Positions 1 to 11,032 of a stretch of 46,822 bases of DNA are shown one piece after another. Made by a program: the position numbers and the translations under genes. A model generated the notes under the pieces. That model had not been told where the DNA came from. It worked only from the letters and a program-made list of their open reading frames with translations, and ran no database searches. The stretch is from assembly GCA_051453625.1 (NCBI GenBank), contig JBOZIK010000001.1:95075423-95122244 (forward strand), read 5' to 3'. Every line of letters begins with the position of its first letter. Within the stretch, counting starts at the first letter, position 1. This DNA is from Welwitschia mirabilis. Its lineage: Eukaryota > Gnetophyta > Gnetopsida > Welwitschiales.

Positions 1-41
<41 letters not shown>
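1..41. repeat. (GA)n microsatellite at the window edge
   Basis: An uninterrupted GA dinucleotide run that starts at the first base of the window, so its true length is unknown. It lies on the 3' side of the copia reverse transcriptase remains. Confidence 0.95.
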
Positions 42-45
<4 letters not shown>

Positions 46-299
46 AGTTCTTTCTTGCCTAATCCACTAGATAAAAAAGCTCAAAAGATGTTCGTTCAAT
101 ATATCATAGCCCATAATCACAAGTACCCTTTATGTATCTTATGATTCGTTTTATAGCTTAAATGTGTGATTCTTTAGGATTTACCTCATATCTTACACAA
201 ATAGTCATACTAAACATTATATCTAGTCTACTAACTATTAAATACAATAAACTTCCTATCATACTCTTATATAGTTTTTGATCTATTAGTTTTTATTGA

Positions 300-1130
300 T
301 TGTTAAAGACCTATTTTGTACATTATTGACATAGAAGTGGTGTTGGATTTTGCATTTTTAAGGCAAAAACATTTCACTAAGTCCTTAGCATACTTTGATT
401 TGGAGATAAAGATACCTTAATTTAATTGTCTAATTTGTAGTCCAACAAACATACTTACTTTTCTTAGCATGCTCATCTCAAAGTATTTTATCATGTTATT
501 GACAAACTCTTTTGTTAGTTCTTTTTTTGAGGCTTTGAAGATTATGTCATCAACATATATCTCAATAATGATGAAGTTTTGTTCAAATTTCTTCACAAAA
601 AGAGTTTTATTTACAGAACCCTGATTATAATCACTATTCGTAAGAAAGATTGTTAATTTTTCATACCATATCATAGGGGCCTATTTTAATCTGTATAAAG
701 CTTTTCTAAGTTTATTGACATGTTTGGTTTATAAGGATCTATAAAGCCTCTAGGTTATTCTACATAAACCTCTTTATTGAGAACACCATTTAAGAAAGTG
801 CTTTTGACATTCATTTGAAAGAATTTAAAATTTTTAAAAGTTGCAAATGATAGAAACATTATAATACTATCTACCTTGGACATTAGAGTGAAATTATATC
901 CTACATTGATTCCTTTAATCTAATTATACCCTTAAGCCACTAGTCTTGCCTTGTTTTTGATCACATTGTTGTGTTTATCAAATTTATTCTTAAAGATACA
1001 TTTTGTTTTAATTATGTTTTGATTCTTAGGCCTTTCAACTAGCTTCTAAACATCATTTCTTTAAATCGTTGTAATTTCTCTTGTATGGTTAGCATCCATT
1101 CTTTATAAGTTTTAGTCTCCTCATAGTTCT
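300..1130 (-). pseudogene. copia reverse transcriptase (C1), decayed
   Basis: The minus strand reads through the copia RT in several frames. The upstream part includes KLVERPKNQN and FQMNVKSTFLNG (copia FQMDVKSAFLNG). The longest open piece, 674-417, carries the catalytic box YVDDIIF followed by FEMSML and FVGLQIRQLN. Beyond it, KYAKDLV (near 375) matches the segment before RNaseH. The YVDD aspartates are intact, but stops and frameshifts elsewhere rule out a working enzyme. In a live element this domain copies the RNA inside the virus-like particle. RNaseH would lie left of the window. Confidence 0.88.
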
Positions 1131-1499
1131 AGGGTTTAACCTGAGACACATAACACACACAAGCATAAAAATTTTTAAGGGAGTATTTAGTATGCATCTT
1201 TGAATTTACATGTTTAATAATTGAATCAAGAGAATGATTCTTTAATTCTTGAAAATGTTTTGTAGCTGATTCTAGTTGTAATTCTTATCTTGTTTTATTT
1301 TTCTCCTTTTTTGAATACTCCTTGTCATTGATGAAATTTTGTAAGGAATTTTCTTCATCACCCATAGATAATGGTTTAAGACTAGTATCATCAATTTTCA
1401 CATTTATAAATTCTTCTACTGATAGACTTCATTTGTTGAAGACTCTATAGTCTCTACTTTTGATGGAACATTCTAGAAAAATCACCTATTTACTTTAGA
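1131..1499 (-). pseudogene. copia linker between integrase and reverse transcriptase (C1)
   Basis: The minus strand reads an acidic, charged stretch with EEFINVKIDDTSLKPL and GDEENSLQNF. This is typical of the poorly conserved spacer between integrase and RT in SIRE-type copia polyproteins. Frames are broken. No enzymatic motif is expected here, and the assignment rests on its position between two recognised domains. Confidence 0.6.
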
Positions 1500-2065
1500 T
1501 TCAAATTTGCTTAAATGCTCTCTAAATGAAATACTTACTTTCAAAGACTTTAAAATAAGATCCATTTAGTCTTCTTCTTTTCTAAAGCTCATAGGGAGTC
1601 TTATCCATACCTAGTCAAAGGAAGAATCTATTTATTATGTAGCATGTAGTACTCACTACTTTAGTCAAAAAGGTTCTTAGAACTTCCTTNNNNNNNNNNN
1701 NNNNNNNNNNNNNNNNNNNNNNNNNNNNNNNTTTCCTTTTAGTGACATCATTTATTGTGGTATTTTTGGTGATAAAACCTCATGCTCAATTCCATTGTTG
1801 ATATAATACTTTTTAAAATAATGGTTTTCCAATTCTCCTCCATGATTGCTTCTAATTCATTTAATAGAGTACCCTTTCTCATTTTGAATTTGATTTCATA
1901 TCTTAACAAATCTCTTGAATGTTTTAGCTTTGATTCCTAGGAAAGAAATCTAGGTAAATCTAAAGTAGTCATCAATCATTGCCAAAAAATATCACCTTCT
2001 CATTAAGCTTTTTATTTAAGAAGGATCTACTAAGTTTACATGAATAAGTTCAAGAGGCATAGATG
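1500..2065 (-). pseudogene. copia integrase core, distal half (C1), decayed
   Basis: The minus strand from 2065 reads TSMPLELIHVNLVDP, which matches the copia segment STSRPLELLHMDLFGP. It continues with IDDYFRFT (first catalytic Asp region), NEKGYSI, then IRSNHGGELENH where the family has SDHGGEF, and NGIEHEVLSPKIPQ. The second catalytic Asp of the DDE triad is therefore Asn here. TPYEL near 1590 marks the end of the core. A 42-base gap (1690-1731) falls inside. The 5' half of the integrase lies 9.3 kb away at 11.4-11.6 kb, on the other side of G1. Confidence 0.85.
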
Positions 2066-2713
2066 TGTTGTGGTGTGTATTTATGTAAGCATTTATATTC
2101 AAGGGATTCTGTCATTCATAAAATAAGATAGATTTACCACATAATACAACATGCTAGTATAAGTGGAAGTTAACCCAAATGTCATATTCTCATTGAAGAC
2201 TATGAGATGAGACTTGCATTACTTTTCAAAGGTAAATAGNNNNNNNNNNATCTAATATGCGATGCAAAATGTTTGTAACACTACTTGCTTTTATCCTTAT
2301 TAAAGGCTATCCTTGATGATCTATATCATCCAAGCAATTATCACTAGATCAAGGGAAATCATAAACCATAACAATCATCAGACAATCTAATATGTAATAA
2401 AGAAGACAAAATCTATATTAAAGAGTAACAAAGCATCTAGGTTACAAAGCAACTGGGCCTCAATAGAAGATATACAACCCTCCACCAAGGGAACGTCTTT
2501 TTACAACACTTAAGATGAATCTCTTGCCCTTCCATCNNNNNNNNNNNNNNNNNNNNNNNNNNNNNNNNNNNNNNNNNNNNNNNNNNNNNNACTTATTTAT
2601 AACAAAACATAGCAGAAAACGATAGAAGAAGGCACTTCAAAAAATGTGCTCTTTTACATAAAAGAAATAGACAAAACCATCAAAGGTCAGCTTTCAGAGT
2701 TGGTTACATATCA

Positions 2714-2757
2714 GTATCATCCTGACTATCATCTAGATGACATAGGAGATGACAATC
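2714..2757. repeat. G-family inverted-repeat motif in the 3' LTR, copy 1
   Basis: Imperfect palindrome in which TATCATCC and TATCATC face GATGACA and GATGAC across a short centre. The matching copy in the 5' LTR is 11033-11079. Confidence 0.65.
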
Positions 2758-2821
2758 ATTTAAAAGGGTGACTCAGAATGATGACTCAGTAGTGATTCAG
2801 CCATCCATATTAGCAATTAAT

Positions 2822-2866
2822 AGTATTATCATCTTGCCTGTCATGAGGACGACATAGAAAATGATG
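2822..2866. repeat. G-family inverted-repeat motif in the 3' LTR, copy 2
   Basis: TATCATCTTGCCTGTCAT is followed by GAGGACGACATAG and AATGATG. This is the same arrangement as the other copies, about 65 bp downstream of copy 1, and corresponds to 11147-11191 in the 5' LTR. Confidence 0.6.
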
Positions 2867-3083
2867 ATTTTCTTTGATCATTTTATGAAGAAGAAACTAG
2901 CCTTTTTGTCAAAAATCTTCTTCTAAGTCTCTATGTATCAAAATGTGCCTTAAATGTATCAAATTTGGGTAATAATTACATATGTCTGAGATCTTATATT
3001 AGTTCTCCAAAATCCTAGATTTGCACCTAAACATGTGTAAATGTCCTACAAAATAGCTCATAAAACCCCATCAAATAACCACA

Positions 3084-3811
3084 AATTGAAAGCGCAACAA
3101 TAGTTGTCCACTTAGCCTTTGTCAGTTCCTGACAAAAAATAAGCAAAAGAACCATAATTACGAGTCAATTTATCTTACAAAAAATTAGTCTGAAAATTTT
3201 AAAATAGGCTCATAATACACATCTCATAATAAAATAACATGTAATGCATAATGTGTATAAAAAATTTAAATTTTGTACCATGAAAGCTCTAAAATAACTC
3301 AAAAATTTGTGAAAATAAGCCATGGAAATGGGCCCTGCCCCTTCTTAAGAAAAGAAATACATCCGATATTGAAAAATAAAGTAAAGAAAGTAGAGAAAAG
3401 TGAGAAGGCAGATGATGGGTAAGTAAAATAACCATGTGAAAGGACTAGAGTCTAAGAAACAAGCAATGCCTCTGATGATACCAGGAACATCATTAATTCC
3501 TTAGCCTTCTAGTTTTAATTAATTTATTATTCATGATGAGGGGAGTGTGGCCACCATCAGAGAAGTAAAGAACCATGAAGCATGGCTAACTAACCTCACA
3601 GTGGAGTTCCCATAGCTACTATATTACACTACCAAAGACTCATCTTGAAAATATTTGCCTCGATGTTCTTCTGGTAAGACATCATGATGACTATGTTTTT
3701 GAAATATATCAAATANNNNNNNNNNNNNNNNNNNNNNNNNNNNNNNNNNNNNNNNNNNNNNNNNNNNNNNNNNNNNNNNNNNNNNNNNNNNNNNNNNNNN
3801 NNNNNNNNNNN
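3084..3811 (-). other. G1 3' untranslated segment next to the 3' LTR
   Basis: Non-coding AT-rich sequence between the 3' LTR and the duplicated block, ending in a 96-base gap (3716-3811). On the minus strand the bases just before the LTR include a purine-rich run (GACAAAGGCTAAGTGGA), but no clean polypurine tract abuts the LTR. No ORF with family similarity was seen. Confidence 0.5.
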
Positions 3812-4640
3812 TAACACTCTTAAATAATCTAATATCTTTTCACCATTAAGAAAAACATAAAAAATAGAGCTTCTTTCTTTAAACTGAAGTTTATAGATAT
3901 GTGAATGTCTTAAGAACAGCTGAATTCAATCTTATCACTGAAGTGCCCAAGTTAAAAGACTAGTTATGGAAATAAATACATAAATCATGTTTAAAAGATG
4001 ATCAAGTAATGCCATAATAACCTTAAAAGGAAAAAGCTAAGAAAAAATTTAGATGGTTTTCTCATGTAATTTCAAACTTTACCCATTNNNNNNNNNNNNN
4101 NNNNNNNNNNNNNNNNNNNNNNNNNNNNNNNNNNNNNNNNNNNNNNNNNNNNNNNNNNNNNNNNNNNNNNNNNNNNNNNNNNNNNNNNNNNNNNNNNNNN
4201 NNNNNNNNNNNNNNNNNNNNNNNNNNNNNNNNNNNNNNNNNNNNNNNNNNNNNNNNNNNNNNNNNNNNNNNNNNNNNNNNNNNNNNNNNNNNNNNNNNNN
4301 NNNNNNNNNNNNNNNNNNNNNNNNNNNNNNNNNNNNNNNNNNNNNNNNNNNNNNNNNNNNNNNNNNNNNNNNNNNNNNNNNNNNNNNNNNNNNNNNNNNN
4401 NNNNNNNNNNNNNNNNNNNNNNNNNNNNNNNNNNNNNNNNNNNNNNNNNNNNNNNNNNNNNNNNNNNNNNNNNNNNNNNNNNNNNNNNNNNNNNNNNNNN
4501 NNNNNNNNNNNNNNNNNNNNNNNNNNNNNNNNNNNNNNNNNNNNNNNNNNNNNNNNNNNNNNNNNNNNNNNNNNNNNNNNNNNNNNNNNNNNNNNNTGTA
4601 TTTTCTTCAAAATAACCAAAAAAATTAAATTATTTATTAA

Positions 4641-4780
4641 CTAACTATCATTTTTCTTATCATCCAAATGACAAATAAGACTATATAAACAAAAAATAAA
4701 ATTTTAATAGAAAACTAAGAGTAAAAATAGATAACAGAGACTATCATTCTTACTATTATGAGGACAAAAAAAGGGACAAC
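4641..4780. repeat. two degenerate G-family inverted-repeat motifs
   Basis: CTATCATTTTTCTTATCATCC followed by AAATGACAAATAAG (about 4641-4690), and ACTATCATTC followed by TATGAGGACAAAAAAAGGGA (about 4736-4780). They sit where 6938-6981 and 7040-7083 sit in the other duplicated copy. The arms are worn. Confidence 0.45.
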
Positions 4781-5105
4781 ACACACAGAAAATCAAATCA
4801 GAAAGATGAAAAAAAAATCATAGATCAAAATTATAAAAACTAGAAAGAAAACATCCAAATAGCAAATTTTATTCAAAGCCTAAAAATATACTGAACACTT
4901 TTATTGAAAAGGAAAAAAAGGGAAAGGATATGTTTTGATGGTCTACTAATTTTTCATGTTTTCAGAGAAGTAAGTTCCAAACCAAAAGTTTACCAATTAA
5001 TAAAACATAAAAGGTGTATAATTATTTTCAGTAAAATCAATTGGTTGAAGAGAGGAGTAATGGATAAAACTTTATGACATCATGTGAAAGCATAAATTTT
5101 GGAAG

Positions 5106-5525
5106 TCAAAGGGAAGAGTAATGGTGATTTTTATAAAATATTTTTTTTGATTGCAAAAGTTTTATCACAAAAAAGTTATATTCAAGTCCATTAGAAAGGT
5201 TTTTAAGATTTAAATTCAAATTATGATTTTTAATTTTTGGATCATGTAATGGACAAACTCCCTCAAGGTGTGAGTTTTCATCTACTAGTTGGACTTCCTT
5301 ACATTCTAAAGGTTTTATTCCTTTTTCATTCTTNNNNNNNNNNNNNNNNNNNNNNNNNNNNNNNNNNNNNNNNNNNNNNNNNNNNNNNNNNNNNNNNNNN
5401 NNNNNNNNNNNNNNNNNNNNNNNNNNNNNNNNNATGATTTTTAATTTTTGGATCATGTAATGGACAATCTCCCTCAAGGTGTGAGTTTTCATCTACTAGT
5501 TGGACTTCCTTACATTCTAAAGTTT
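5106..5525 (-). pseudogene. G1 reading frame downstream of protease, function unknown
   Basis: The minus strand reads a charged segment with LECKEVQLVDENSHLEG and CPLHDPKIKNH, continuing the frame after the protease. It appears on both sides of a 100-base gap (5334-5433) in nearly identical form, and a diverged version is at 7560-7680. I do not recognise a domain. It occupies the place where an autonomous gypsy element would begin reverse transcriptase, and no RT motif is visible. Confidence 0.4.
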
Positions 5526-6300
5526 TTATTTGTTTTTCATTCTTAGAGTTGGATGTATCATTAGTCTCTTCACTCTTAATCTCAAGTGAGTCATCATAAA
5601 GTATAGACTCATGTAACATTGGATTTCTTTTTTTAAGAGAATAATTTTGAATGAATAAAGTTGATTTGATGTTATTTTCAATGTCATTTCATCATTACCT
5701 AGATATTTTTTAGCTGCATCAAATACTCTAATTGCAAATGTTCTATTTTTAAAGTGACATTTCATTGTTCTAGCTCTTATGTCAATGATGCAGTGGGTTG
5801 TTGCACAAAAGCCTAATCTTAGAAGTAAAGGGTATCCTCTATTATATTCAAATTCTAAGATGATCACATCTATTGGATAGTAAGCCTCCTTAATTTGGAT
5901 TGCCAAATCGTTAATGATGCCTAAAGGTTTCTTAACTAAAGTGTCTACTAATTCTAAGAGAATCTGAGTAGGCTCTATTCTATCCTCCAAACCAAGCCTC
6001 TTGAAAATGAGTAATGGCATTATGTTAATACTCACTCCAATGTCAATTAAGGCTCTTATAATCTTTTTGTTTCCTCTAATGTAACATTCACTGTTGCTAC
6101 TCAAGGATCTTTAAATTTGGGTGATTTTTATAACACTGAATTTATGAAGAATTGTGCTAGAAAGACTTTACTATAGATGATTCTTTTTTGTTTTCTTCTT
6201 ATTAAGTCTTTCCATAATTTTGAGTACACTAGATCTTATTGCAAAAGTTTCCAAAAGGGTAAGTTTATGCTTACATTTTTCATTAAGGCTTTAAGATGCT
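5526..6300 (-). pseudogene. gypsy aspartic protease, copy 2 of the G1 duplication
   Basis: A 192-residue open piece (6104-5526) reads ALIDIGVSINIMPLLIFK near residue 18. This is the catalytic region of Athila-like retroproteases (family DLGASINLMP); the catalytic Asp and Gly are kept and Ala is replaced by Val. Then come GLEDRIEPTQILLELVD, KKPLGIINDLAI, YYPIDVIILEFE and YPLLLRLGF, where the family has PLILGRPF. The second Gly is therefore lost (ILGR to LRLG). Further upstream (6104-6300) the frame breaks. In a live element this enzyme matures the Gag-Pol polyprotein. A second copy lies at 7740-8420. Confidence 0.85.
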
Positions 6301-6355
6301 TATTGAAAGTTAAATTATTGTTAAGCCTATCAATCCAAGGGGTAGTTAGTTATTA

Positions 6356-6564
6356 NNNNNNNNNNNNNNNNNNNNNNNNNNNNNNNNNNNNNNNNNNNNN
6401 NNNNNNNNNNNNNNNNNNNNNNNNNNNNNNNNNNNNNNNNNNNNNNNNNNNNNNNTGGTCTTTATTTCTCATCTTTTTTTTTTTTTTTGAAAAACAAAAC
6501 AACATTTCACATGACTAAATACTCCAAAAGACAAAGGTGAAAGTCATAAGATTAAAACAAAAAG
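6356..6564. other. junction between the two G1 duplicated blocks
   Basis: A 100-base gap (6356-6455) followed by a T-rich run and short AT-rich sequence. This stretch is not shared with the end of the other block and marks the duplication junction. Nothing coding is seen. Confidence 0.5.
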
Positions 6565-6937
6565 AACACTCTTAAATAATATAAGACCTTTTCACCATTG
6601 AGAAAAACATTAAAAATAAAGCATCTTCTTTCAAATTGAAGTTCATAGACTTATGAATGTCCTAAGATTGGGTGAATTCAATATTATCACTAAAATACCC
6701 AAGTCAAAAGACTAGTCATGGAAATAAATACATAAATCATGTTGAAAGATGATCAAGTAATGCCATAATAATATTTTAAAGAAAAAAGCTAAGAGAAATT
6801 CAGATGGTTTGCTCATGTAATTCCGAATTTTTCCCATCGAATTTCTGAAATTCTCAAGCAGTTAAGTCAGAGATCCCAATAGAGTCATAAAAATGTATTT
6901 TCTCAAATTAGCAAAAAACAAAAACCAATATTTTATT

Positions 6938-6981
6938 GACTGTCATCTTGGTCGTCATCCAAACGACAGAGAGGATGATAG
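6938..6981. repeat. G-family inverted-repeat motif, 3' region
   Basis: GACTGTCATCTTGGTCGTC then ATCCAAACGACAGAGAGGA then TGATAG. Facing 9-10-mers CTGTCATCT and GGATGATAG plus an inner pair CGTC/GACG allow a hairpin of about 44 nt. Confidence 0.7.
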
Positions 6982-7039
6982 AAAATTATTAGAAAATACA
7001 AAAAAAAGTTATAAAAAAGCTATAAAAATTAATAAAACT

Positions 7040-7083
7040 GACTATCGTCCACCTTGTCCTGGGAGCGACAGAGGAGATGATAG
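7040..7083. repeat. G-family inverted-repeat motif, 3' region
   Basis: GACTATCGTCCACCTTGTC then CTGGGAGCGACAGAGGAGAT then GATAG. It has the same length and arrangement as 6938-6981, about 60 bp away. Confidence 0.7.
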
Positions 7084-7739
7084 ATTATTATTACAGAAAT
7101 AGAAAATAGAAACTACAAATAGAAAAAAACTAAAAATAGAAAATAAAAATAGAGACTCTCAAAATAAAAAACTGAAAAGAAAATAGCAATGTAAGTAAAT
7201 TTTATTCAATTTCTAAATCTAAAGCACACTTTTATTGAAAAGAAAAAAGGAAATATTAAGGATCTATTTTGGTCTCAATATTTTCAGAGAAATAAGGTCC
7301 AAACCAAAAATTTACTAATTGATAAAACACAAGAGATGTGCAATTATTTTCAAGTAAAATCAATTGGATGAAGAGAGAAGTAATGGAACGTATTTCATAA
7401 TACCACATTAAAGCACAAATTTTAGAAGTTAAAGGGGAGATAAATGTAACTTTAGTAAAACATTTTCATTAAATGCAAGAGTTTTATTTTGAAAATCACA
7501 AAGAAAATTACCTTCAAATCCATTAAAAACAAAATTCTCATCCAAATTCAAATTATGAGTTTAAATTTTTGGTTTATAAGATGGACAATCTCCCTCATAA
7601 TTTTTCTTTAAAAGTTGGACTTCCTTACACTTTAAAGATTGTATTTCTTCTTCATTCTTGAGTTGTTCATCGCAAAGCACTTGCTTATTTGATTTTATCT
7701 CTCCTTTTTCAAGTGGGTGATATTGTAGGAATAAAGTTA

Positions 7740-8420
7740 GTTTGATATTGCTTTTAATGTTATTTCATCATCACCCAAATCTTTCTCAGCTACATCAAAG
7801 ACTCTAATGATAAATGTTCTATTTCCAAAGTGACATTTCATTATTCCTACTCTTGTATCAATGATGTAGTGGGCTGTTGCATAAAAGGCTTATCCTAGAA
7901 GTAAAGGGTACCCTCTATTGTGTTCAACTTCTATGATAATCACATCTATTGGGTAGTAAGCCTCTTTAATTTATATTACCAAATCTTTAATAATGCCTAA
8001 TGGTTTCTTAACTGAAGTATCTGCTAATTCTAAGACAATTGGAGTAGGCTCTATTCTATCCTCCAAATCAAGTCTCTTACAAATTTGAAATGGCATAATA
8101 TTAACACTCACTCCAATGTCAATTAAGGCTTTCTAATCTTTTTGTTTTCCTATAAAGTAACATTCACCATTACTACTCCTGGATCTTTAAATTTTGGTGA
8201 TTTTTGTAAGATTAAATTCATGAGGGATTGTGCTAGAAAGACTTTTCTAGGGATGACTTATTTTTATTTTCTTTTTATTAAGTCTTTTCATAATTTTAAG
8301 TACCTTGGATTTTGTTGTAAAAGTTTCTAAAAGGATAAGTTTATGCTCATATTTTTTATCAAGGCTTTAAGATGTTCGTTAAAAGTTAAATTGTTATTAA
8401 TCCTATCAATCCAAGGGTTG
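7740..8420 (-). pseudogene. gypsy aspartic protease with gag-PR linker, copy 1 of the G1 duplication
   Basis: Piecing minus-strand frames in order, I read a linker ending SPKFKDPG (family PPKYKDPGSFTIPC), then KALIDIGVSVNIMPF (catalytic DIG kept), LEDRIEPTPIVLELAD, KKPLGIIKDLVI, YYPIDVIIIEVE and YPLLLG. The last is closer to the family PLILG than the other copy is. Frameshifts near 8130 and 7890 break it. It follows gag directly and is probably the original protease position. The downstream copy (5526-6104) would be the duplicate. Confidence 0.8.
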
Positions 8421-8425
8421 ATTTG

Positions 8426-9960
8426 TTAAGGAGGATTTTTATTTTTCTTTTTACCAAGTGAAGGGAAGTTACAATCTTCTAATATTTTAATGTCCTCTTC
8501 CTCATCTTCCTTATTAATTCTAAAATAATTTTGGGAAGTTAAAGGCTCACATGAAGGAGGGTTTGTTTCTTGTTCACTTCTTATCACAACTTTACAATCT
8601 TTTCTCATCTCATTAAGATTTGATATAGCTAATGTTCCTTAAGGTATTTGGTTTGCCAATCTTTACTAAGTTTTCCATATTGGTATTTAATTTTTTAATA
8701 TCATCTGTAAGGTTTGTGAGTTGATCATTTGGATGTTGAAAGTTTGATAGTCTTGATTGAGAGTTAAAGTTTTTCAATTGGTTTCTAAAAGGTTCAGAGT
8801 TGTTTTGAAAATAAGTGTTAAACCTAGGTTGTGCTAATTTTTATTTCTAAAGTTTTGAGATGCTTGATTAAAAGCACAAACTTCTTCATGTATTCTTTCT
8901 TTATATGTTGGTAAAAGAGGATAGCTTTTGGTGATGTGATAATTATCCTCACATAAATTACAAGTTGGTACATCATTTCTTTCGGTTGTGGATTTAGCAT
9001 CTAAAATCATTTCAGCATACTTTTCCAATGTGATTGTAAAGTCTCTCATGACATTTGTAAGGTTAGATTCCACCTCTTTTTGTTGCTTAACTCCTTTTAA
9101 GTCTTTAATAAGTTGGCCTACATTTTGAGTTTCTTTAGGAGTTGACTAAGTTGACTAACCTCCACAAGTTCTTGTAATTTTGTCCAAGCATCTTCTAATG
9201 TAAGGTCCATGAGGTTTCCATTACAAAATAAATTTACAAGTTGTTTTGTATGTGATATTAGCCTGCTATAAAAGTAGTCTACTAGTTCTGTTCGTGAAAA
9301 AGCATCTATTGGATTAAAATGGTATGTGGAGGCATACTCTTCATTTTGTTTTTGTTGAAAGTTTGTTACCTCTTTTTTCCTTTTTCTCATAGTTTCTTCA
9401 CTCAAGAATATTTTAATGAAGTTTTCCTAGACTTGTTGCCAAGTTTTTAAGCTTTTGTAGGATATGATTTTTAGCCAATTTTTAGCTCTACTTTTTAAGG
9501 TCATAGAAAATATTACCATGTATGTTCTATTAATAATTTTTTTCTTCCCATTTCCCGAGGTTAGAATTAATTATTTTATATCTATAATACATTGAAAGGG
9601 ATCCTTATCATCTTATCCACTAAAATTTGGGTAGGCATTTAAATTTTTAAGCTCAACATCATCTCATGGGGGTAGATTAAAAGGTATTTTAGTTTCTTAT
9701 TTCTTATTGTCTAATAATTCCCTCAGGGTAAGATTTGTATTAGGATTAGAAGTAGAAGATCCTATAACTTCCTTCTGTTTTTAGGCAACACTTGATATTT
9801 TAAACAGGTTTTCTCTTTAATGGGGTTTGATTTAGAAAAAATAAATTCAAAAGGAGGATTGTATCACTTGGAGACTATTTTTTTAATTCTTTTTCAATGT
9901 TTACTAGTCCTTGTCTAATATTTTTCTTTATCAGTAGTCTTTCTCTCTAATATTTCCCTT
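8426..9960 (-). pseudogene. gypsy gag of G1, decayed
   Basis: Minus strand, from the 5' end: NPNTNLTLREL (near 9720), PNFSG then DDKDPFQ (family FxGLxxEDPxxHI, near 9620), and then in 9405-9118 the capsid-like core with KKEVTNFQQKQNEEY, LVDYFYSRLI and LVNLFCNGNLMDLTLEDAW. This core matches plant gypsy gag (FYxGL...CNGxFLxKSPDEAW). At 9073-8834 a zinc knuckle reads CNLCEDNYHITKSY, with the last Cys changed to Tyr, followed by PLLPTYKERIHEEVCAFNQ. The tail at 8608-8426 is acidic. Gag forms the particle and binds the RNA. Frames are broken between these segments. Confidence 0.85.
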
Positions 9961-10024
9961 CTATGTTGATCATGTCATAACATCCTACAAAAAGAAAATA
10001 ATAGGAAATAGATAAACAATAACA

Positions 10025-10058
10025 CTATCATCTTATCTGTTATGGGGATAACAGAAGG
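10025..10058. repeat. G-family inverted-repeat motif, leader, gag-proximal copy
   Basis: CTATCATCTTATCTGTTAT followed by GGGGATAACAGAAGG. The inner arms CTGTTAT and ATAACAG pair perfectly across GGGG. Confidence 0.65.
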
Positions 10059-10126
10059 TACAACTAAAACAAATACTAAATAGAAAACTAAAATCCAAAA
10101 ACAAAAACTAAGAAAAAAAAATTGTA

Positions 10127-10170
10127 GACTGTCGTCCTCTCTATTATGAGGATGACAGAGGGGATGACAG
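10127..10170. repeat. G-family inverted-repeat motif, leader, best-preserved copy
   Basis: CTGTCGTCCTC faces GAGGATGACAG (10 of 11 pair) across a short loop, and GGGATGACAG follows in direct repeat. Read on the minus strand it aligns closely with the G2 motif at 46741-46785: both have TCATCCCCTC, a second TCATCC and a closing GACAGTCT. Confidence 0.8.
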
Positions 10171-10323
10171 CTAATTTTCTACTAAAAACAAAAATCAATA
10201 AACTATAAACATAAAAACTATAGTTTTTAAATAAAATACAACATCGCTATGGATAAATAACCCAACAGAAATATGATATACTCATCCAAACGATGACAAT
10301 CCTTGTGCTCCTTAGTAGCCTTC

Positions 10324-10344
10324 CTTAACAACAATAAAAATTTG
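10324..10344 (-). promoter_or_regulatory. primer-binding site of G1 (eroded tRNA-Asp type)
   Basis: The minus strand just inside the 5' LTR reads ATTGTTGTTAAGGA. Aligned to GCCGTTGCCGGGGA of the TGGCGCCGTTGCCGGGGA PBS used by Athila-like elements, every mismatch is G-to-A or C-to-T. The first four bases are too altered to align. Confidence 0.65.
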
Positions 10345-10915
10345 TTGTGGTGTGTATTTGTTCAAGCATTTATATTCAAAGAGATTCTATCATTCATAAA
10401 ATAAGATAGATTTCTCACACAATACAACACACTAGTATGAGTGGGAGTTAACCCGAATGTCATATTCTCATTAAAGACTATGAGATGAGACTTAGATTAC
10501 TTTTAAAAGGTAAATAAGAACCAAAGATAAAGAAAAATGTATAAAATAAAGCACAATGCAAATTCAAGATGCAACTTAATCTAATATGTGATGCAAAATG
10601 ATCCTAGTACTACTTGCTTTTAGCCTTGTTAAAGGCTACCCTTAATGATCTATATCACCCAAGAAATTATCACCAGATCAAGGGTAATCATAAATCATAA
10701 GGATTAGACAATATAATATGCAATAAAAAAATAGGATTTATAATAAAGAGTAATGAAGCATCTATATTACAAAATAGCTGGGTCTCAATAGAGGATACAT
10801 AGCCCTCCATCAAGGAATTTCTTTTTGCAACACTCAAGATGGATCTCCTACCCTTCAATCTCCTATCACGAGAATTTCTAGTGCAGTGAAGATGAGAAGG
10901 AGAGTCAAAGGATGA

Positions 10916-10925
10916 CTTATTTATA
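10916..10925 (-). promoter_or_regulatory. TATA box of the G1 5' LTR
   Basis: The minus strand reads TATAAATAAG followed by TCATCCTTTGACTCTCC. The same box is kept in the 3' LTR (2592-2601), and G2 has TTTGTAAATAAG followed by GACTC at the matching place. The position within the LTR suits a pol II start. Confidence 0.5.
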
Positions 10926-11032
10926 ATATAATACAATAAAAAATGATAGAAGAAGGTTCTTCTAAAAATGCACTCTTTTACATAAAAGAAATGAACAAAA
11001 TAGTCAAGGGTTGGCTATCAAAGTCGATTACA

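Larger units (their letters stand above)
2066..3083 (-). repeat. 3' LTR of G1
   Basis: It matches 10345-11402 over its whole length with substitutions and small indels. Shared starts and ends on the plus strand are TGTTGTGGTG and AATAACCACA, so on the minus strand it begins TGTGGTTATT and ends CAACA, the usual TG...CA. Two gaps (2240-2249 and 2537-2590) shorten the visible match. It carries two copies of the G-family hairpin motif and a TATA-like TATAAATAAG (minus) at 2592-2601. Confidence 0.9.
3812..6355 (-). repeat. G1 internal tandem duplication, element-downstream copy
   Basis: This block matches 6565-8427 collinearly: both begin AACACTCTTAAATAAT on the plus strand and both end near CCTATCAATCCAAGGG. 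It holds a 3' non-coding part with degenerate hairpin motifs and a protease. The visible difference in length is explained by two N gaps (509 and 100 bases) plus a repeat beside the second gap. Identity looks like roughly four bases in five by eye, so the duplication is old. The homologous copy has only about 60 bases where the 509-base gap lies. Confidence 0.85.
6565..8427 (-). repeat. G1 internal tandem duplication, gag-proximal copy
   Basis: Partner of 3812-6355 in the same orientation and directly adjacent. It contains two better-preserved hairpin motifs, a non-coding segment and a protease. It has no gaps, so it gives the true unit length of about 1.86 kb. Confidence 0.85.
9961..10323 (-). 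promoter_or_regulatory. G1 leader (5' UTR behind the PBS)
   Basis: Non-coding stretch between PBS and gag holding two copies of the G-family inverted repeat (10025-10058 and 10127-10170). In retroelements this region usually holds packaging and dimerisation signals. G2 keeps the same motif at nearly the same distance behind its PBS (46641-46785), which supports a structural role by inference. Confidence 0.55.

Noticed and set aside
4053-4628. Long open frames through N runs
   Set aside because: The frame is open only because N cannot encode a stop. The same applies to 21358-22278, 31140-31682, 33312-34127 and 45726-45986.
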